Below, piece by piece: positions 38,302 through 46,962 of a stretch of 64,000 nt of DNA. The notes beneath the pieces are model-generated. The model was not told the origin of the DNA, did no database searches, and saw nothing but the letters and a program-made list of their open reading frames with translations. Source of the DNA: CAVXDY01 sp963721335 (GTDB lineage Bacteria; Actinomycetota; Thermoleophilia; Miltoncostaeales; Miltoncostaeaceae); NCBI GenBank assembly GCA_963721335.1, contig CAVRIV010000008.1, positions 806,001 to 870,000 of the forward strand, in the 5' to 3' direction. The number at the start of each line of letters is the position of its first letter. The stretch's first letter is position 1. The position numbers and the translations under genes were made by a program.

Positions 38302-40440
38302 CTAGAGCAGCTCGGCGATGCGCGCGGCGGCCCGTGCGGCTCCGTCCGTCTCGACGTCGCGGTAGGCGACATCGCGCCCGATCTCCTCCGCGATCGCCGC
38401 GGCGATCTCCTCCGGGCCGTCCGTGGCGAAGTCCATGCGCCGCCCCGCCCCGTAGCGGCACAGGCGGTGGTGGACGTGGAAGCACTGCTCGAAGTGGTGG
38501 CGCAGCGGGAAGTACAGGAACGGCCGCTTGGCCGCGGTCAGCTCCATCGCGGTCGTCAGACCGCCCTGGACGACGGCGAGGTCGCACGCGGCGAGGTGGC
38601 GGTAGAGATCGTGCACGTACGCCCGCACCTCGAGCCCGTCCTCGCGCGGCACGGACGCGGGATCGATGCGCGGGCCGGCGACGACGATCATCCGCAGCGC
38701 GGGCACCCGCCGCTTGGCCTCGGGATAGGCCGCGGCGACCCGGCGCAGGAGGTGCTCGCCGACGCCCGAGCCGCCCACCGTCACGATGCACACCCGCTCG
38801 TCGTCGCCGTAGCCCAGCTCCGCGCGAAGGGCCTCGCGCTCCGCCGGCCCGACCGGGTCGACGCCGGTGACGTAGCCCGCGAAGTCGTAGTGCTCCTCGG
38901 TCCAGTCACGGATCATCGGCAGGTCGGCACCGAAGCTGGCCGGCACGATGTCGTCCGGCTCACCGACGAAGATCGCGCGGTCGCGGATGCGATGGTGACG
39001 GTCGATGTGCTCGATCATCTCGGCGTTGTAGTCGGCGGTGAGGAAGGCCTCGTGCTCGCCGCCGTCGGGCATCGGCAGCCAGCCCACGAAGTCGGTCAGC
39101 CAGACGTAGGCGGCCGACTTGAGCTCGGGGTTCTCGTGCAGGAAGTAGTCGAGCTCCCACGCCTCGTCGCCGATCCACATGTCGTACGGCTCGTCACAGG
39201 CCAGATCGTGGAAGACCATGAAGTTCGCGACGAGGATCTCGTCCATCCGCCGCCAGGCCTGGAAGCAGTGGAGGTCGTGCTCGGCGGACTCCGACTCGAT
39301 GTGGCGCGACTCGTTCGCCAGGTGGGCGCTCGCGGGGTGGACGCGCTCGCCCTCGGCCTCCAGCACCTTCGTGACGGGGTGCTGGGCGAGCCAGTCGATC
39401 TCCAGATCGGGGTGCAGCTTCCGCAACTCGCGGGCGATCGCCACGTCGCGCCGGGCGTGGCCCAGCCCGATCGGCGAGGAGATGTAGAGCGCCCGCTTGC
39501 GGCGCCGGCGACCCCGCACCCAGCGGGTGGCGGGCGGCCGGGGCGCGGCGAAATCGCGCAGCAGCAGGTTGACCTTGACGGGGTCGCGGGCGTGCGGCAG
39601 GTGGCCGCCGCCCTCGATCGTGACGAGCCGGCCGCCCGTGATCTCGGCCATGGCGACGCCCCTCTCGTGGGGCGAGATCGCGTCGTCGGTACCGTGGATC
39701 ACCAGCACCGGACACCGGACGCGCGCGTACGCCTCGCGGAAGGCATCCGGGCTGCCGCGCGTGAGGGCCAGCCTGGTGTCGGCGAGCGTCTCGGGGGTGG
39801 TGTCGAGCCCCCAGCCCACGCAGTCCTCGATCTGCTTGGTCGAGTGCGGCTCGGTGAACGCGCGGCCGAAGAAGAACTCGAGGAAGCCGCGGTAGTCGCG
39901 CAGCCAGTAGTGGACGTTCTCCTTCGCCCAGCCCTCGTCCGTGTCGAGCGGCTCGGTGAAGGAGTGCACGGTGCGCTCCTCGTGCGGGGAGGCGAGCCAG
40001 ACCGAGGGGCCGATGAAGACCGCGCCGCTCACCCGTTCGGGATGCTCGGCGGCGAGCAGCGAGGCCCACTGGGCGCCGGCCGAGAGGCTCACGACGATCG
40101 CTCGGTCGGTCGACGTGGCGTCCATGACGGCGAGGGCGTCGGCGGCGAACTCCGCCTGGAGGTAGGCCTCGACGCCCGACGGGCGGTCGGACCGCCCGTT
40201 CCCGCGCCCGTCGAAGGTGAGGACGCGCGCGTGGCGGGCGAGGTACGGGATCTGCGACTTCCAGTGGCGCGAGTGGACGATCGACCAGGTCGGCAGCAGC
40301 AGGACCGTCGGCTCGCCCTGGCCGTAGACCTCGTAGAAGACGCGCACGCCGTCGCGCTCGACGAAGCCCTCCTCGTCGGGGTAGCGGGCGCGCGTCTGCT
40401 CATGGGCGCCCGCCGTCGTCGATGCCGTCGTCGCCGTCAC
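38302..40440 (-). CDS. Fusion: alpha/beta hydrolase + MurG-like glycosyltransferase
   Basis: 712 residues. Residues about 20-290: alpha/beta hydrolase with 'VLTFDGRGNGRSDRP', nucleophile elbow 'VVSLSAGAQWAS' (SxSxG variant of GxSxG), acid 'VIHGTDDAISP' and His 'EGGGHLPHA'. After a basic linker 'RWVRGRRRRKRA' begins a GT-B glycosyltransferase: 'LYISSPIGLGHARRDVAIARELRK' and the C-terminal nucleotide-sugar site 'CDLAVVQGGLTTAMELTAAKRPFLYFPLRHHFEQ', as in MurG/GT28. The frame is continuous with no internal start at the junction, so the fusion is real in this sequence. GTG 40440 overlaps the methyltransferase stop (GTGA). Suggests glycosylation and ester/amide hydrolysis of one molecule, product unknown. 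Confidence 0.85.
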   Translation of the reverse strand: MTATTASTTAGAHEQTRARYPDEEGFVERDGVRVFYEVYGQGEPTVLLLPTWSIVHSRHWKSQIPYLARHARVLTFDGRGNGRSDRPSGVEAYLQAEFAADALAVMDATSTDRAIVVSLSAGAQWASLLAAEHPERVSGAVFIGPSVWLASPHEERTVHSFTEPLDTDEGWAKENVHYWLRDYRGFLEFFFGRAFTEPHSTKQIEDCVGWGLDTTPETLADTRLALTRGSPDAFREAYARVRCPVLVIHGTDDAISPHERGVAMAEITGGRLVTIEGGGHLPHARDPVKVNLLLRDFAAPRPPATRWVRGRRRRKRALYISSPIGLGHARRDVAIARELRKLHPDLEIDWLAQHPVTKVLEAEGERVHPASAHLANESRHIESESAEHDLHCFQAWRRMDEILVANFMVFHDLACDEPYDMWIGDEAWELDYFLHENPELKSAAYVWLTDFVGWLPMPDGGEHEAFLTADYNAEMIEHIDRHHRIRDRAIFVGEPDDIVPASFGADLPMIRDWTEEHYDFAGYVTGVDPVGPAEREALRAELGYGDDERVCIVTVGGSGVGEHLLRRVAAAYPEAKRRVPALRMIVVAGPRIDPASVPREDGLEVRAYVHDLYRHLAACDLAVVQGGLTTAMELTAAKRPFLYFPLRHHFEQCFHVHHRLCRYGAGRRMDFATDGPEEIAAAIAEEIGRDVAYRDVETDGAARAAARIAELL

Positions 40441-41513
40441 GGCCGCGCCTCGAAGACGAGGTTGAACGGCGTCTCGGCCGCGCGCCGGAAGCGCGTGAAG
40501 CCGCCCGCGGTGACGACGTCGCGGATGCGCGCCTCGCCCGCCTGGGCCCCGAGCGCCAGGCCGACCTCCTGGGAGAGCGAGGCGGGGGTGCAGAGGAGCG
40601 TCGAGGCCGCGTAGTAGATGCGGCCGACGGGGGTGAGGTTGTCCTCGACGCGGTCGCCGGCGAACGGCTCCACGATCAGCCAGGTGCCGTCGGCGTCGAG
40701 CGATGCGAGGACGTGCCGGGCCGCGCCCACGGGGTCGCCCATGTCGTGCAGGCAGTCGAAGGTCGTCACGAGGTCGTAGCCGGCGCCCGGGTAGCTCTGG
40801 GCCGGCGCCGTCTCGAAGCGGACGCGTCCCGACACGCCGGCGTCGTGCGCCCGCCCGCGCGCCCGCTCGATCGAGGCCCCGTGGTAGTCGAAGCCCACGA
40901 ACGTCGAGGCGGGGTACGCCTCGGCCATGAGGATGGTGGAGGCGCCGTGCCCGCAGCCCACGTCGGCCACGGTCCCGCCGGCGCGCAGCTTCGCCTCGAC
41001 TCCGTCGAGCGCCGGAATCCAGGAGGGCACGAGGCCCGCGGCGTAGCCGGGGCGGAAGAACCGCTCGCAGCCCTCGAAGACCCCGTCGCTGTGCTCGTGC
41101 CAGCCGACGCCCGCTCCGCTGCGGAACGCCTCCCGGATGCTCGGCTCGTCGCGGACGATCGCCGCCATGAACTCGAATGCGCCGGGCAGGAAGTACGGGC
41201 TCGTCTCGTCGGCCAGCGCGACCGCCTGCTCGGGCGGCAGCGCGTAGCGCTGCGTCGCACCGTCGTAGGTGACATAGCCGCCCGCGGCCTGGGCGTTGAG
41301 CCACTCGCGCACGTAGCGCTCGCTCGTGCCGGTGCGGTCGGCCAGCTCAGCCGGGGTCAGCGGGCCCGCGCCGGCCATCGCCCTGTAGAGCCCGAGGCGG
41401 TCCCCGGTCACCACGAGCGCGGCGTTGAGCGTGGAGCCGAGCTCGCCGAGCACCTGGCCCACGAACGCGCCCATCCTCTCCTCGTCCAGCGCGGCGGTCG
41501 TCTCGGTCGTCAT
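40437..41513 (-). CDS. SAM-dependent methyltransferase with winged-helix N-terminus
   Basis: 358 residues. N-terminal helical/winged domain ('LTPAELADRTGTSERYVREWLNAQAAGGYV') as in dimeric O-methyltransferases and Rv2258c-like enzymes, then 'GGTVADVGCGHGASTILMAEAYP' (SAM motif I), 'FVGFDYHGASIERAR', 'YDLVTTFDCLHDMGDP'. Small-molecule methylation likely; substrate unknown. Of two starts, ATG 41513 is 8 bases after GAGGAGG and is preferred over ATG 41519 (2 bases). Coupled to the hydrolase-glycosyltransferase gene; the LAL regulator gene lies just upstream on the same strand. Confidence 0.88.
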   Translation of the reverse strand: MTTETTAALDEERMGAFVGQVLGELGSTLNAALVVTGDRLGLYRAMAGAGPLTPAELADRTGTSERYVREWLNAQAAGGYVTYDGATQRYALPPEQAVALADETSPYFLPGAFEFMAAIVRDEPSIREAFRSGAGVGWHEHSDGVFEGCERFFRPGYAAGLVPSWIPALDGVEAKLRAGGTVADVGCGHGASTILMAEAYPASTFVGFDYHGASIERARGRAHDAGVSGRVRFETAPAQSYPGAGYDLVTTFDCLHDMGDPVGAARHVLASLDADGTWLIVEPFAGDRVEDNLTPVGRIYYAASTLLCTPASLSQEVGLALGAQAGEARIRDVVTAGGFTRFRRAAETPFNLVFEARP

Positions 41514-41573
41514 GCTCATGCCCTCCTCGTGCGTTGACCGGACGACCGTAGGACGGCCGGGCCGGCCCTCGCC

Positions 41574-44396
41574 TCAGGGGCCCTCCCTCAACGTGTCGGG
41601 GTCTTCGGCGCGTCGGTTCAGGGGGCCCGTACCGCCCAGGGCGGCGACCAGCGCGTCGCGCGAGCGCACCCCCAGCTTGCGGTAGACGTTGCGCAGGTGG
41701 TACTCGACCGTCTTCGGGCTCAGGAACAGCTTCGTCGCCGCCTCGCGCGTGGTGTGCCCCTCGGCCAGCGTCATGGCGATCTGGAGCTCCTGCGGTGTGA
41801 GCCGGTCCGCCGTGCTCGCGTCACGCCGGCGGGCGGTCTCGCCGGTCGCCGCCAGCTCGGCGCGGGCGCGGTCCGCCCAGGGGCCGGCGCCCAGCTCCTC
41901 GAAGGCGTCCAGCGCAGCCCGCAGCTGCGGGCGCGCCCGGGCCCTGCGCCGCGCGCGGCGCAGGCGCTCGCCGTAGCAGAGGCGCGTGCGCGCCTCGTCG
42001 AAACGGTCCGGCGTGCGCGCGTGGTGCTCGAGCGCGACCGTGAAGGCCCGCTCGAGCTCGTCCTCGCCGGCGAGGAGGGCGCGGCAGCGCCATGCACGGG
42101 CGAGGATCCAGGGCTGTCCCTTCTCCTCCGCGAGCCGCAGGAAGTCCTCCAGCCGGCCGGGGGCGTCGAGGTCCCGTCCCATCCGGACACTCGCCTCCAC
42201 GAGCTCGGGCACCGGCGACACGTCGGGGTCCCGGATCCCCAGATCGTCGAGCATGGCGATCCTCTCGGTGAGCGGGGCGATCGCGCCGCCGGGGCGGCCG
42301 AGGCCCAGCTCGAGGTCGGCGAGGGCCTCGAGAGCCCACATGTCGTGCAACGCGAGCCCGCGCTCGCCGGCGAGCGCACGCGCCTCGCCGGCGTGCCGGC
42401 GGCATGCCTCCTCGCGGCCTCGACGCGCGTCGAGGCACGCCAGCCCGGCGAGCGCGCCGCACAGCGCCAGCGTCTGCCCCGTCTCCCGCGCCAGCCGGAT
42501 CGCCTCGTCGTAGAGGGCGTCGCCGAGACCCCAGCGGTCGCCCGTCGCCGCTCCGCGCGCGGCCAGCACCAGCGCGAACGGAAGCTCGCCGAGAGCGCTC
42601 TGCGCGCGGGCCGAGTCGATGGCGCGGTCGATCAGGCCCGCGCCCGTCGCCGCTTCCCGCAACCACAGCGGTCCGAGCGCGGCATCGGAGAGCACCCGCG
42701 AATCCCGGGAGAGGGCCTCGGACCCCTCGAGGATGGCGACCGCGCGACGCAGACGCGGAGCGCCCTCGCCTCCGCGCCCGTTGAACACCAGCGCGGTGCC
42801 GAGCGCCAGGTTGGCGTAGAAGGCCTCGAGCCCGCCCGCCTGCGGAGCCAGCAGCTCCCATGCCCGGCGGGCGGTCGCGAGCATCGCCTCCGGCCGCCCG
42901 GCGTAGCCGCACGCCTCCGCCGCCTCGGCGTACATGACCACGGCGCGGCTCGGATCGTCGTTCTCGATCTCGCCGGCGCCCTCGACCAGGATCTCGAACG
43001 CCTCCACGACGAAGCCCGCGCGCATGGCGACCTCACCCCGCAGGCGCTGCACCTCGGCGCGCAGGCGCACGTCCGAGCTGAGGCTCAGCGCCTCGTCGAG
43101 CGCGCGGGTGGTCCGCTCGACGTCCCCGCTCAGCCAGGCGGCCTCGGCGGCCATGAAGATCCGCGCGGCCCGCATCTCCCCCGCCGGCGTGAGTCGCGCG
43201 GCGCGCTCGGCCGCGCCGGCCGCGGCCGCGTACGCGCTCCGTCCGCGGGCGCGACCGGCCGCCGCCTCCAGCGCCGACGCCGCGCCCTCGTCCGGTCCGA
43301 GCGCGGCGGCGGCCAGGTGACCCGCGCGGCGGTCGGCCTGCGACTCGTGCTCGAGCGCGCCGGCGAGCGCGCCGTGAGCCGCTCGGCGCCGGCCCGGCGA
43401 GCACGCGTGGTAGGCGGCCGCACGGGTGAGCGGATGGCAGAACTCGACCCGGCCGGGGCCGATGGAGATCAGCCCGGCCCGCTCGGCGGCCTCGAGCGCG
43501 CCCAGGTCGAGATCGAGCGCCGTCGCCGCCGCGGCGATGACCGGCAGCTCCCCGACCTCATCGGCGGCCGCCAGCATCAGCACCGAGCGCTCGTCGTCCT
43601 CCAGGGCGTCGATTCGCCGCCGGTACGACAGCTCGAGGCTGGTCTGCACCGGTGGCGGCGCCTCCCCCGGAGCGTCCTCGAGGTCGGCGCCGCCCGTCGC
43701 CAGCTCCACGAGCGCCAGGGGGTTTCCCGCCGCAACCGACAGGACGCGCTCGGTCGTGCCGGGCGCCAGCCGCCCGGGCGCGTGCCGCGCGACGATCGCC
43801 GACGCGGCCCCGGGATCGACGCCCGCGAGCTCGACGTGCGGCAGCCCGGCCGCCTCGATCGCCGGAGCCTCGCCGGTACGCGCCGCGAACAGCACCGCGA
43901 CCGGATCGACCAGCAGCCGGCGCGTCGCGAAGAGGACCGCGGCGAGCGACGGCTCGTCGAGCCACTGGGCGTCGTCGAGCACCACGAGCAGCGGGGCACG
44001 CTCGGCCTCGGCGGCGAGCAGGCTCAAGGTCGCGGCGCCGACCGCGAAGCGGTCGGTCTCGCGGGCGGGTCCGAGCGCCAGGGCGCCGCGAAGCGCCACG
44101 GCCTGCGGAGCCGGCAGGCGCTCGACCGCCGGGAGCGCGGGGCGAAGGAGCTCGAGCAGACCGCCGAACGGGACCTGCGCCTCGGACTCCACGCCGCGGG
44201 CGGCGAGGACCGTCATGCCCGCTCCCCGCGCCCGAGCCGTGGCGTGCCCGAGGAGAGCCGTCTTGCCGATGCCCGGTTCACCCCCGACGATCAGGACGGC
44301 GCTCGAGCCGGTGCGCGCGTTCGCGAGCAAGCGGTCGATGCGGGCGCACTCCGCCGCTCGTCCGACGAGCACGGCCCCGCGATCGCCGACGATCAT
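41574..44396 (-). CDS. Large LuxR-family (LAL) transcriptional regulator
   Basis: 940 residues. Walker A 'GGEPGIGKTALL' (about 38-49), Walker B 'LLVVLDDAQWLDEPS' (about 135-149), a long TPR-like helical middle, and a C-terminal LuxR/GerE HTH: 'LTPQELQIAMTLAEGHTTREAATKLFLSPKTVEYHLRNVYRKLGV'. LAL proteins are ATP-dependent activators often found in natural-product or catabolic clusters. The frame is open to 44648, but 'MIVGDRGAVLVGR' from ATG 44396 is the conserved start and avoids overlap with arsR. Likely controls the methyltransferase/fusion genes that follow on the same strand (inference). Confidence 0.93.
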   Translation of the reverse strand: MIVGDRGAVLVGRAAECARIDRLLANARTGSSAVLIVGGEPGIGKTALLGHATARARGAGMTVLAARGVESEAQVPFGGLLELLRPALPAVERLPAPQAVALRGALALGPARETDRFAVGAATLSLLAAEAERAPLLVVLDDAQWLDEPSLAAVLFATRRLLVDPVAVLFAARTGEAPAIEAAGLPHVELAGVDPGAASAIVARHAPGRLAPGTTERVLSVAAGNPLALVELATGGADLEDAPGEAPPPVQTSLELSYRRRIDALEDDERSVLMLAAADEVGELPVIAAAATALDLDLGALEAAERAGLISIGPGRVEFCHPLTRAAAYHACSPGRRRAAHGALAGALEHESQADRRAGHLAAAALGPDEGAASALEAAAGRARGRSAYAAAAGAAERAARLTPAGEMRAARIFMAAEAAWLSGDVERTTRALDEALSLSSDVRLRAEVQRLRGEVAMRAGFVVEAFEILVEGAGEIENDDPSRAVVMYAEAAEACGYAGRPEAMLATARRAWELLAPQAGGLEAFYANLALGTALVFNGRGGEGAPRLRRAVAILEGSEALSRDSRVLSDAALGPLWLREAATGAGLIDRAIDSARAQSALGELPFALVLAARGAATGDRWGLGDALYDEAIRLARETGQTLALCGALAGLACLDARRGREEACRRHAGEARALAGERGLALHDMWALEALADLELGLGRPGGAIAPLTERIAMLDDLGIRDPDVSPVPELVEASVRMGRDLDAPGRLEDFLRLAEEKGQPWILARAWRCRALLAGEDELERAFTVALEHHARTPDRFDEARTRLCYGERLRRARRRARARPQLRAALDAFEELGAGPWADRARAELAATGETARRRDASTADRLTPQELQIAMTLAEGHTTREAATKLFLSPKTVEYHLRNVYRKLGVRSRDALVAALGGTGPLNRRAEDPDTLREGP

Positions 44397-44479
44397 GGGG
44401 CGATCATCCCAGGTCCGTTCGAGCAGCACGACCGGGGACGAGGCAGGTGCTCCGCACCCCCACCGCTCCCACCGCGCTT

Positions 44480-44495
44480 GATATATTCCTATATC
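44480..44495. promoter_or_regulatory. AT-rich palindrome GATATA-TTCC-TATATC upstream of arsR
   Basis: A perfect 6-bp inverted repeat with a 4-base spacer, overlapping more TATA sequence (to 44502), in DNA that is otherwise above 70 percent GC. TTGATA and TATATG around it could be -35/-10 of arsR. Such palindromes are typical ArsR-family operators; it also lies between arsR and the divergent LAL gene. Confidence 0.65.
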
Positions 44496-44511
44496 GGTAT
44501 ATGTTGAGCCC

Positions 44512-44869
44512 ATGGCACGAGCGGCGACGACAGCGGATGCGTTCAACGCGGTGGCCGAGCCCCGGCGACGGCAGATCCTGGATCTCCTCGCCGACGGGGA
44601 GCGCCCCGTGAACGACCTGGTGCGCGCTGCTCGGGCTGGCTCAGCCACAGGTGTCCAAGCACCTGCGGGTGCTCCGAGAGGTGGGCGCGGTCGACGTGCG
44701 CGATGAGGGACGACAGCGGCTGTACCGGCTGAACGGCCAGGCGCTCAAGCCCATCCACGACTGGGTCAAGGGCTACGAGCGTTCCTGGTCGGAGCGGTTC
44801 GACCACCTGGACGTCGTGCTGGAGGAACTCAAGCTGAAGGAGGAAGGAGATCGTGGCCATGACGAGTAG
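44512..44869 (+). pseudogene. ArsR-family regulator split by one extra base
   Basis: From ATG 44512: 'FNAVAEPRRRQILDLLADGERPVNDLVR', then near 44628 one extra base, after which the next frame gives 'LGLAQPQVSKHLRVLREVGAVDVRDEGRQRLYRLNG' and ends TAG 44867-44869. Together they make a complete winged-helix ArsR repressor of about 118 residues, the type that precedes AHSA1/SRPBCC genes. No metal-binding Cys pair, so probably a non-metal sensor. If the insertion is genuine the repressor is lost. The downstream AHSA1 gene overlaps its end. Confidence 0.82.
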
Positions 44870-45338
44870 CGGGACGGCGAAGGTGACGCTCCCCACGGAC
44901 GAGCAGATCCTGATCACACGGGAGTTCGACGCGCCCCGGCACCTGGTGTACCGGGCGTGGACCACGCCGGAGCTGGTCCGGCGCTGGTGGACCGCGAAGC
45001 GCGGCGAGATGACGATCGCCGAGATCGACCTGCGGGTCGGCGGCATGTGGCGGTACGTGATGGTGGCGGACGGCGGGTTCGAGGTCGGCTTCCACGGCGA
45101 GTACCGCGAGATCGTCCCGAACGAGCGTCTCGTCTCGACCGAGGTGTACGAGGGGATGCCGGACGCCGAGGCGCTGGACACCCTCACGTTCACCGAGACG
45201 GACGGGCGCACGACCCTCACGATGCTGGTGCAGCACGCCACCAAGGAGCATCGCGACGCTCACATCAACTCCGGGATGGAGGATGGCATGCAGGACGCCA
45301 TGGACCTCCTGGAGGAGGTCGCGGTCTCGCTTCGCTGA
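44859..45338 (+). CDS. SRPBCC/AHSA1-domain protein
   Basis: 159 residues with the AHSA1 (activator of Hsp90 ATPase-like) fold: 'REFDAPRHLVYRAWTTPELVRRWW', 'DLRVGGMWRYVM', 'LVSTEVYEGMPDAEALDTLTF', and a C-terminal helix 'MEDGMQDAMDLLEEV'. These proteins bind hydrophobic ligands; role unknown. AAGGAG stands 9 bases before ATG 44859 (GTG 44853 is the alternative). The arsR-AHSA1 pairing is common in actinobacteria and implies ArsR control. Confidence 0.9.
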   Translation: MTSSGTAKVTLPTDEQILITREFDAPRHLVYRAWTTPELVRRWWTAKRGEMTIAEIDLRVGGMWRYVMVADGGFEVGFHGEYREIVPNERLVSTEVYEGMPDAEALDTLTFTETDGRTTLTMLVQHATKEHRDAHINSGMEDGMQDAMDLLEEVAVSLR

Positions 45339-45355
45339 GCGGGCATCCGCATCAC

Positions 45356-45386
45356 GGACCACCGGGACATCGGTCCCGGTGGGTCC
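45356..45386 (+). terminator. Terminator hairpin after the arsR-AHSA1 operon
   Basis: GGACCACCGGGAC pairs with GTCCCGGTGGGTCC (one bulged C) around ATCG, 17 bases past the stop. No T-run. Confidence 0.6.
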
Positions 45387-45606
45387 GGCCTTCACGACGC
45401 CGCGACGACGCGGATCACGCTCGCTCTGCCGGCACGTGATGGCTCGGGCGACTGATAGCGTCGCTGCTTCGGCATTGGGAACGGCGGTGGCGGTCCAGGT
45501 GGCACGCAGGCGCGGATCCATCCCAGCACCCCTCCCCGGTCGTGTCCGGGGGACGCGTTCTGCCCTCTCCCCGCCATGAGGTCGTCGCACGCTAGGGGCC
45601 TCCGGG

Positions 45607-46887
45607 CTGTCCGGCCCTCACCACGGAGATCCCTCACCCGCGGCGCCGGAGCTCGCCGACATCATCGCGGCGCGGGCCAGCGGACACGACCTGGTCCGGC
45701 GGACCCCGGTCCTGGCGTCGCGATCGGTCGGTGAGCGCCTCGGGTCACCGGTGGTCCTGAAGGCCGAGAGCCTCCAGGAGACCGGGTCCTTCAAGCTGCG
45801 CGGCGCCCTCGCGAAGCTGGCCTCGCTGCCGGCGGAGGCCGGCCCGGGCCCGGGCCTGGTGACCGGCAGCGCGGGGAACCACGCCCAGTCGCTCGCCTAC
45901 GCGGCGCGCTCACGGGGCGTGCCGTGCCGGGTCTACATGCCGGAGGACGCGGCGATCGCGAAGGTCGAGGCCGCGGCCTCCTTCGGAGCGCGCGTCGAGC
46001 GCCACCCCGGGACGGTCGACGACTGCATCGCCGCCGCGCGCGATGCCGCCGCGCGCCACGGCATGGTGTTCGTCCACCCCTTCGACGACCCCGATGTCAT
46101 CGCCGGCCAGGGCACGCTCGGCCTCGAGGTGCTCGAGCAGGTTCCCGACGTCGCCCAGGTCGTCGTCCCGGTCGGCGGCGGGGGGCTCGCGGCGGGCATG
46201 GCCATCGCAGTGCGCGCCCTCCGCCCGCAGGTCCGGATCGTCGGGGTGCAGGCGGAGCTGTGTGCGCCGCTGGCGGCTCCGCTCGATGCCGGCCGGCCTC
46301 CCGAGAGCTCGTACACGAGCATCGCGGACGGCATCGCGGTGAAGCGGCCCGGCGAGCTCACGCGCCCGATCCTCGGCCGCCTGATGGACGACATGGTGAC
46401 CGTGAGCGAGAACGAGATCGCCGAGGCCATCGTCCTGCTCCTCGAGCACGCCAAGCTGCTGGTGGAGGGCGCCGGAGCGGTGGGGGTCGCCGCGATGCTC
46501 TCCGGCCGCGTCCGACCCGTCCACGGCGGGCCGACCGTGATCGTCCTGTCCGGGGGGAACATCGACGTCGGGCTCGTCGGCGCGCTCACACGCCGGCACG
46601 AGACCCGGGCTCACCGGCGACTGACCATCTTCACCCGCCTCGGCGACCGTCCGGGGTCGCTCGCGCGCCTCCTGACCCTGGTGGGCGAGCGCGGGGGCAA
46701 CGTCCTCGAGGTCCACCACGTCCGGGACGGGGTGTCGCTCGACGTGCGCGAGACGGGGATACGGCTCGTGATCGAGAGCCGTGGCGAGGAGCATGCGCGG
46801 GAGATCCTGGACGCCGTGGAGGCCGACGGCTATCCGGTGGAGAGCCCTCCAGAGCCGGGGATCCCGACCGGGCTCACCCCTCCGTAG
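45607..46887 (+). CDS. ilvA: Threonine ammonia-lyase (catabolic/biosynthetic type with ACT domain); start codon unclear
   Basis: About 426 residues. PLP Lys in 'TGSFKLRGAL', 'GSAGNHAQSLAYAA', 'VPVGGGGLAAGMAIA' (phosphate loop) and Ser/Gly end 'VIVLSGGNIDVGL' mark a fold-type II threonine dehydratase making 2-oxobutanoate. Residues from about 345 form an ACT regulatory domain ('FTRLGDRPGSLARLLTLVGERGGNVLEV'). The conserved N-terminus ('PELADIIAARA...LVRRTPVL') begins near 45646, but this frame has no ATG/GTG/TTG between TGA 45577 and GTG 45751. CTG 45607 is the only near-cognate and is used here as a placeholder. Confidence 0.88.
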   Translation: MSGPHHGDPSPAAPELADIIAARASGHDLVRRTPVLASRSVGERLGSPVVLKAESLQETGSFKLRGALAKLASLPAEAGPGPGLVTGSAGNHAQSLAYAARSRGVPCRVYMPEDAAIAKVEAAASFGARVERHPGTVDDCIAAARDAAARHGMVFVHPFDDPDVIAGQGTLGLEVLEQVPDVAQVVVPVGGGGLAAGMAIAVRALRPQVRIVGVQAELCAPLAAPLDAGRPPESSYTSIADGIAVKRPGELTRPILGRLMDDMVTVSENEIAEAIVLLLEHAKLLVEGAGAVGVAAMLSGRVRPVHGGPTVIVLSGGNIDVGLVGALTRRHETRAHRRLTIFTRLGDRPGSLARLLTLVGERGGNVLEVHHVRDGVSLDVRETGIRLVIESRGEEHAREILDAVEADGYPVESPPEPGIPTGLTPP

Positions 46888-46906
46888 GAGATCCCACCGC
46901 CCGGGA

Positions 46907-46935
46907 CGCCCGCCGGACATCCTGTCCGGCGGGCG
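46907..46935. terminator. Bidirectional terminator between ilvA and the sugar operon
   Basis: Perfect 13-bp stem CGCCCGCCGGACA / TGTCCGGCGGGCG with a TCC loop, midway between the convergent ilvA and binding-protein genes. Confidence 0.8.
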
Positions 46936-46962
46936 AGGTCTCCCGGTGTGGGGGTCGCCGGC

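Noticed and set aside
38044..40614. 856-codon plus-strand frame opposite the hydrolase-glycosyltransferase fusion
   Set aside because: No motif and biased composition; the fusion frame has full active sites.
41697..44507. 936-codon plus-strand frame opposite the LAL regulator
   Set aside because: Arg/Gln/Glu-rich shadow; LAL Walker and HTH motifs on the minus strand are decisive.
45392..45637. 81-codon minus-strand frame before ilvA
   Set aside because: Pro/Arg-rich without SD; region is simply the ilvA upstream gap.
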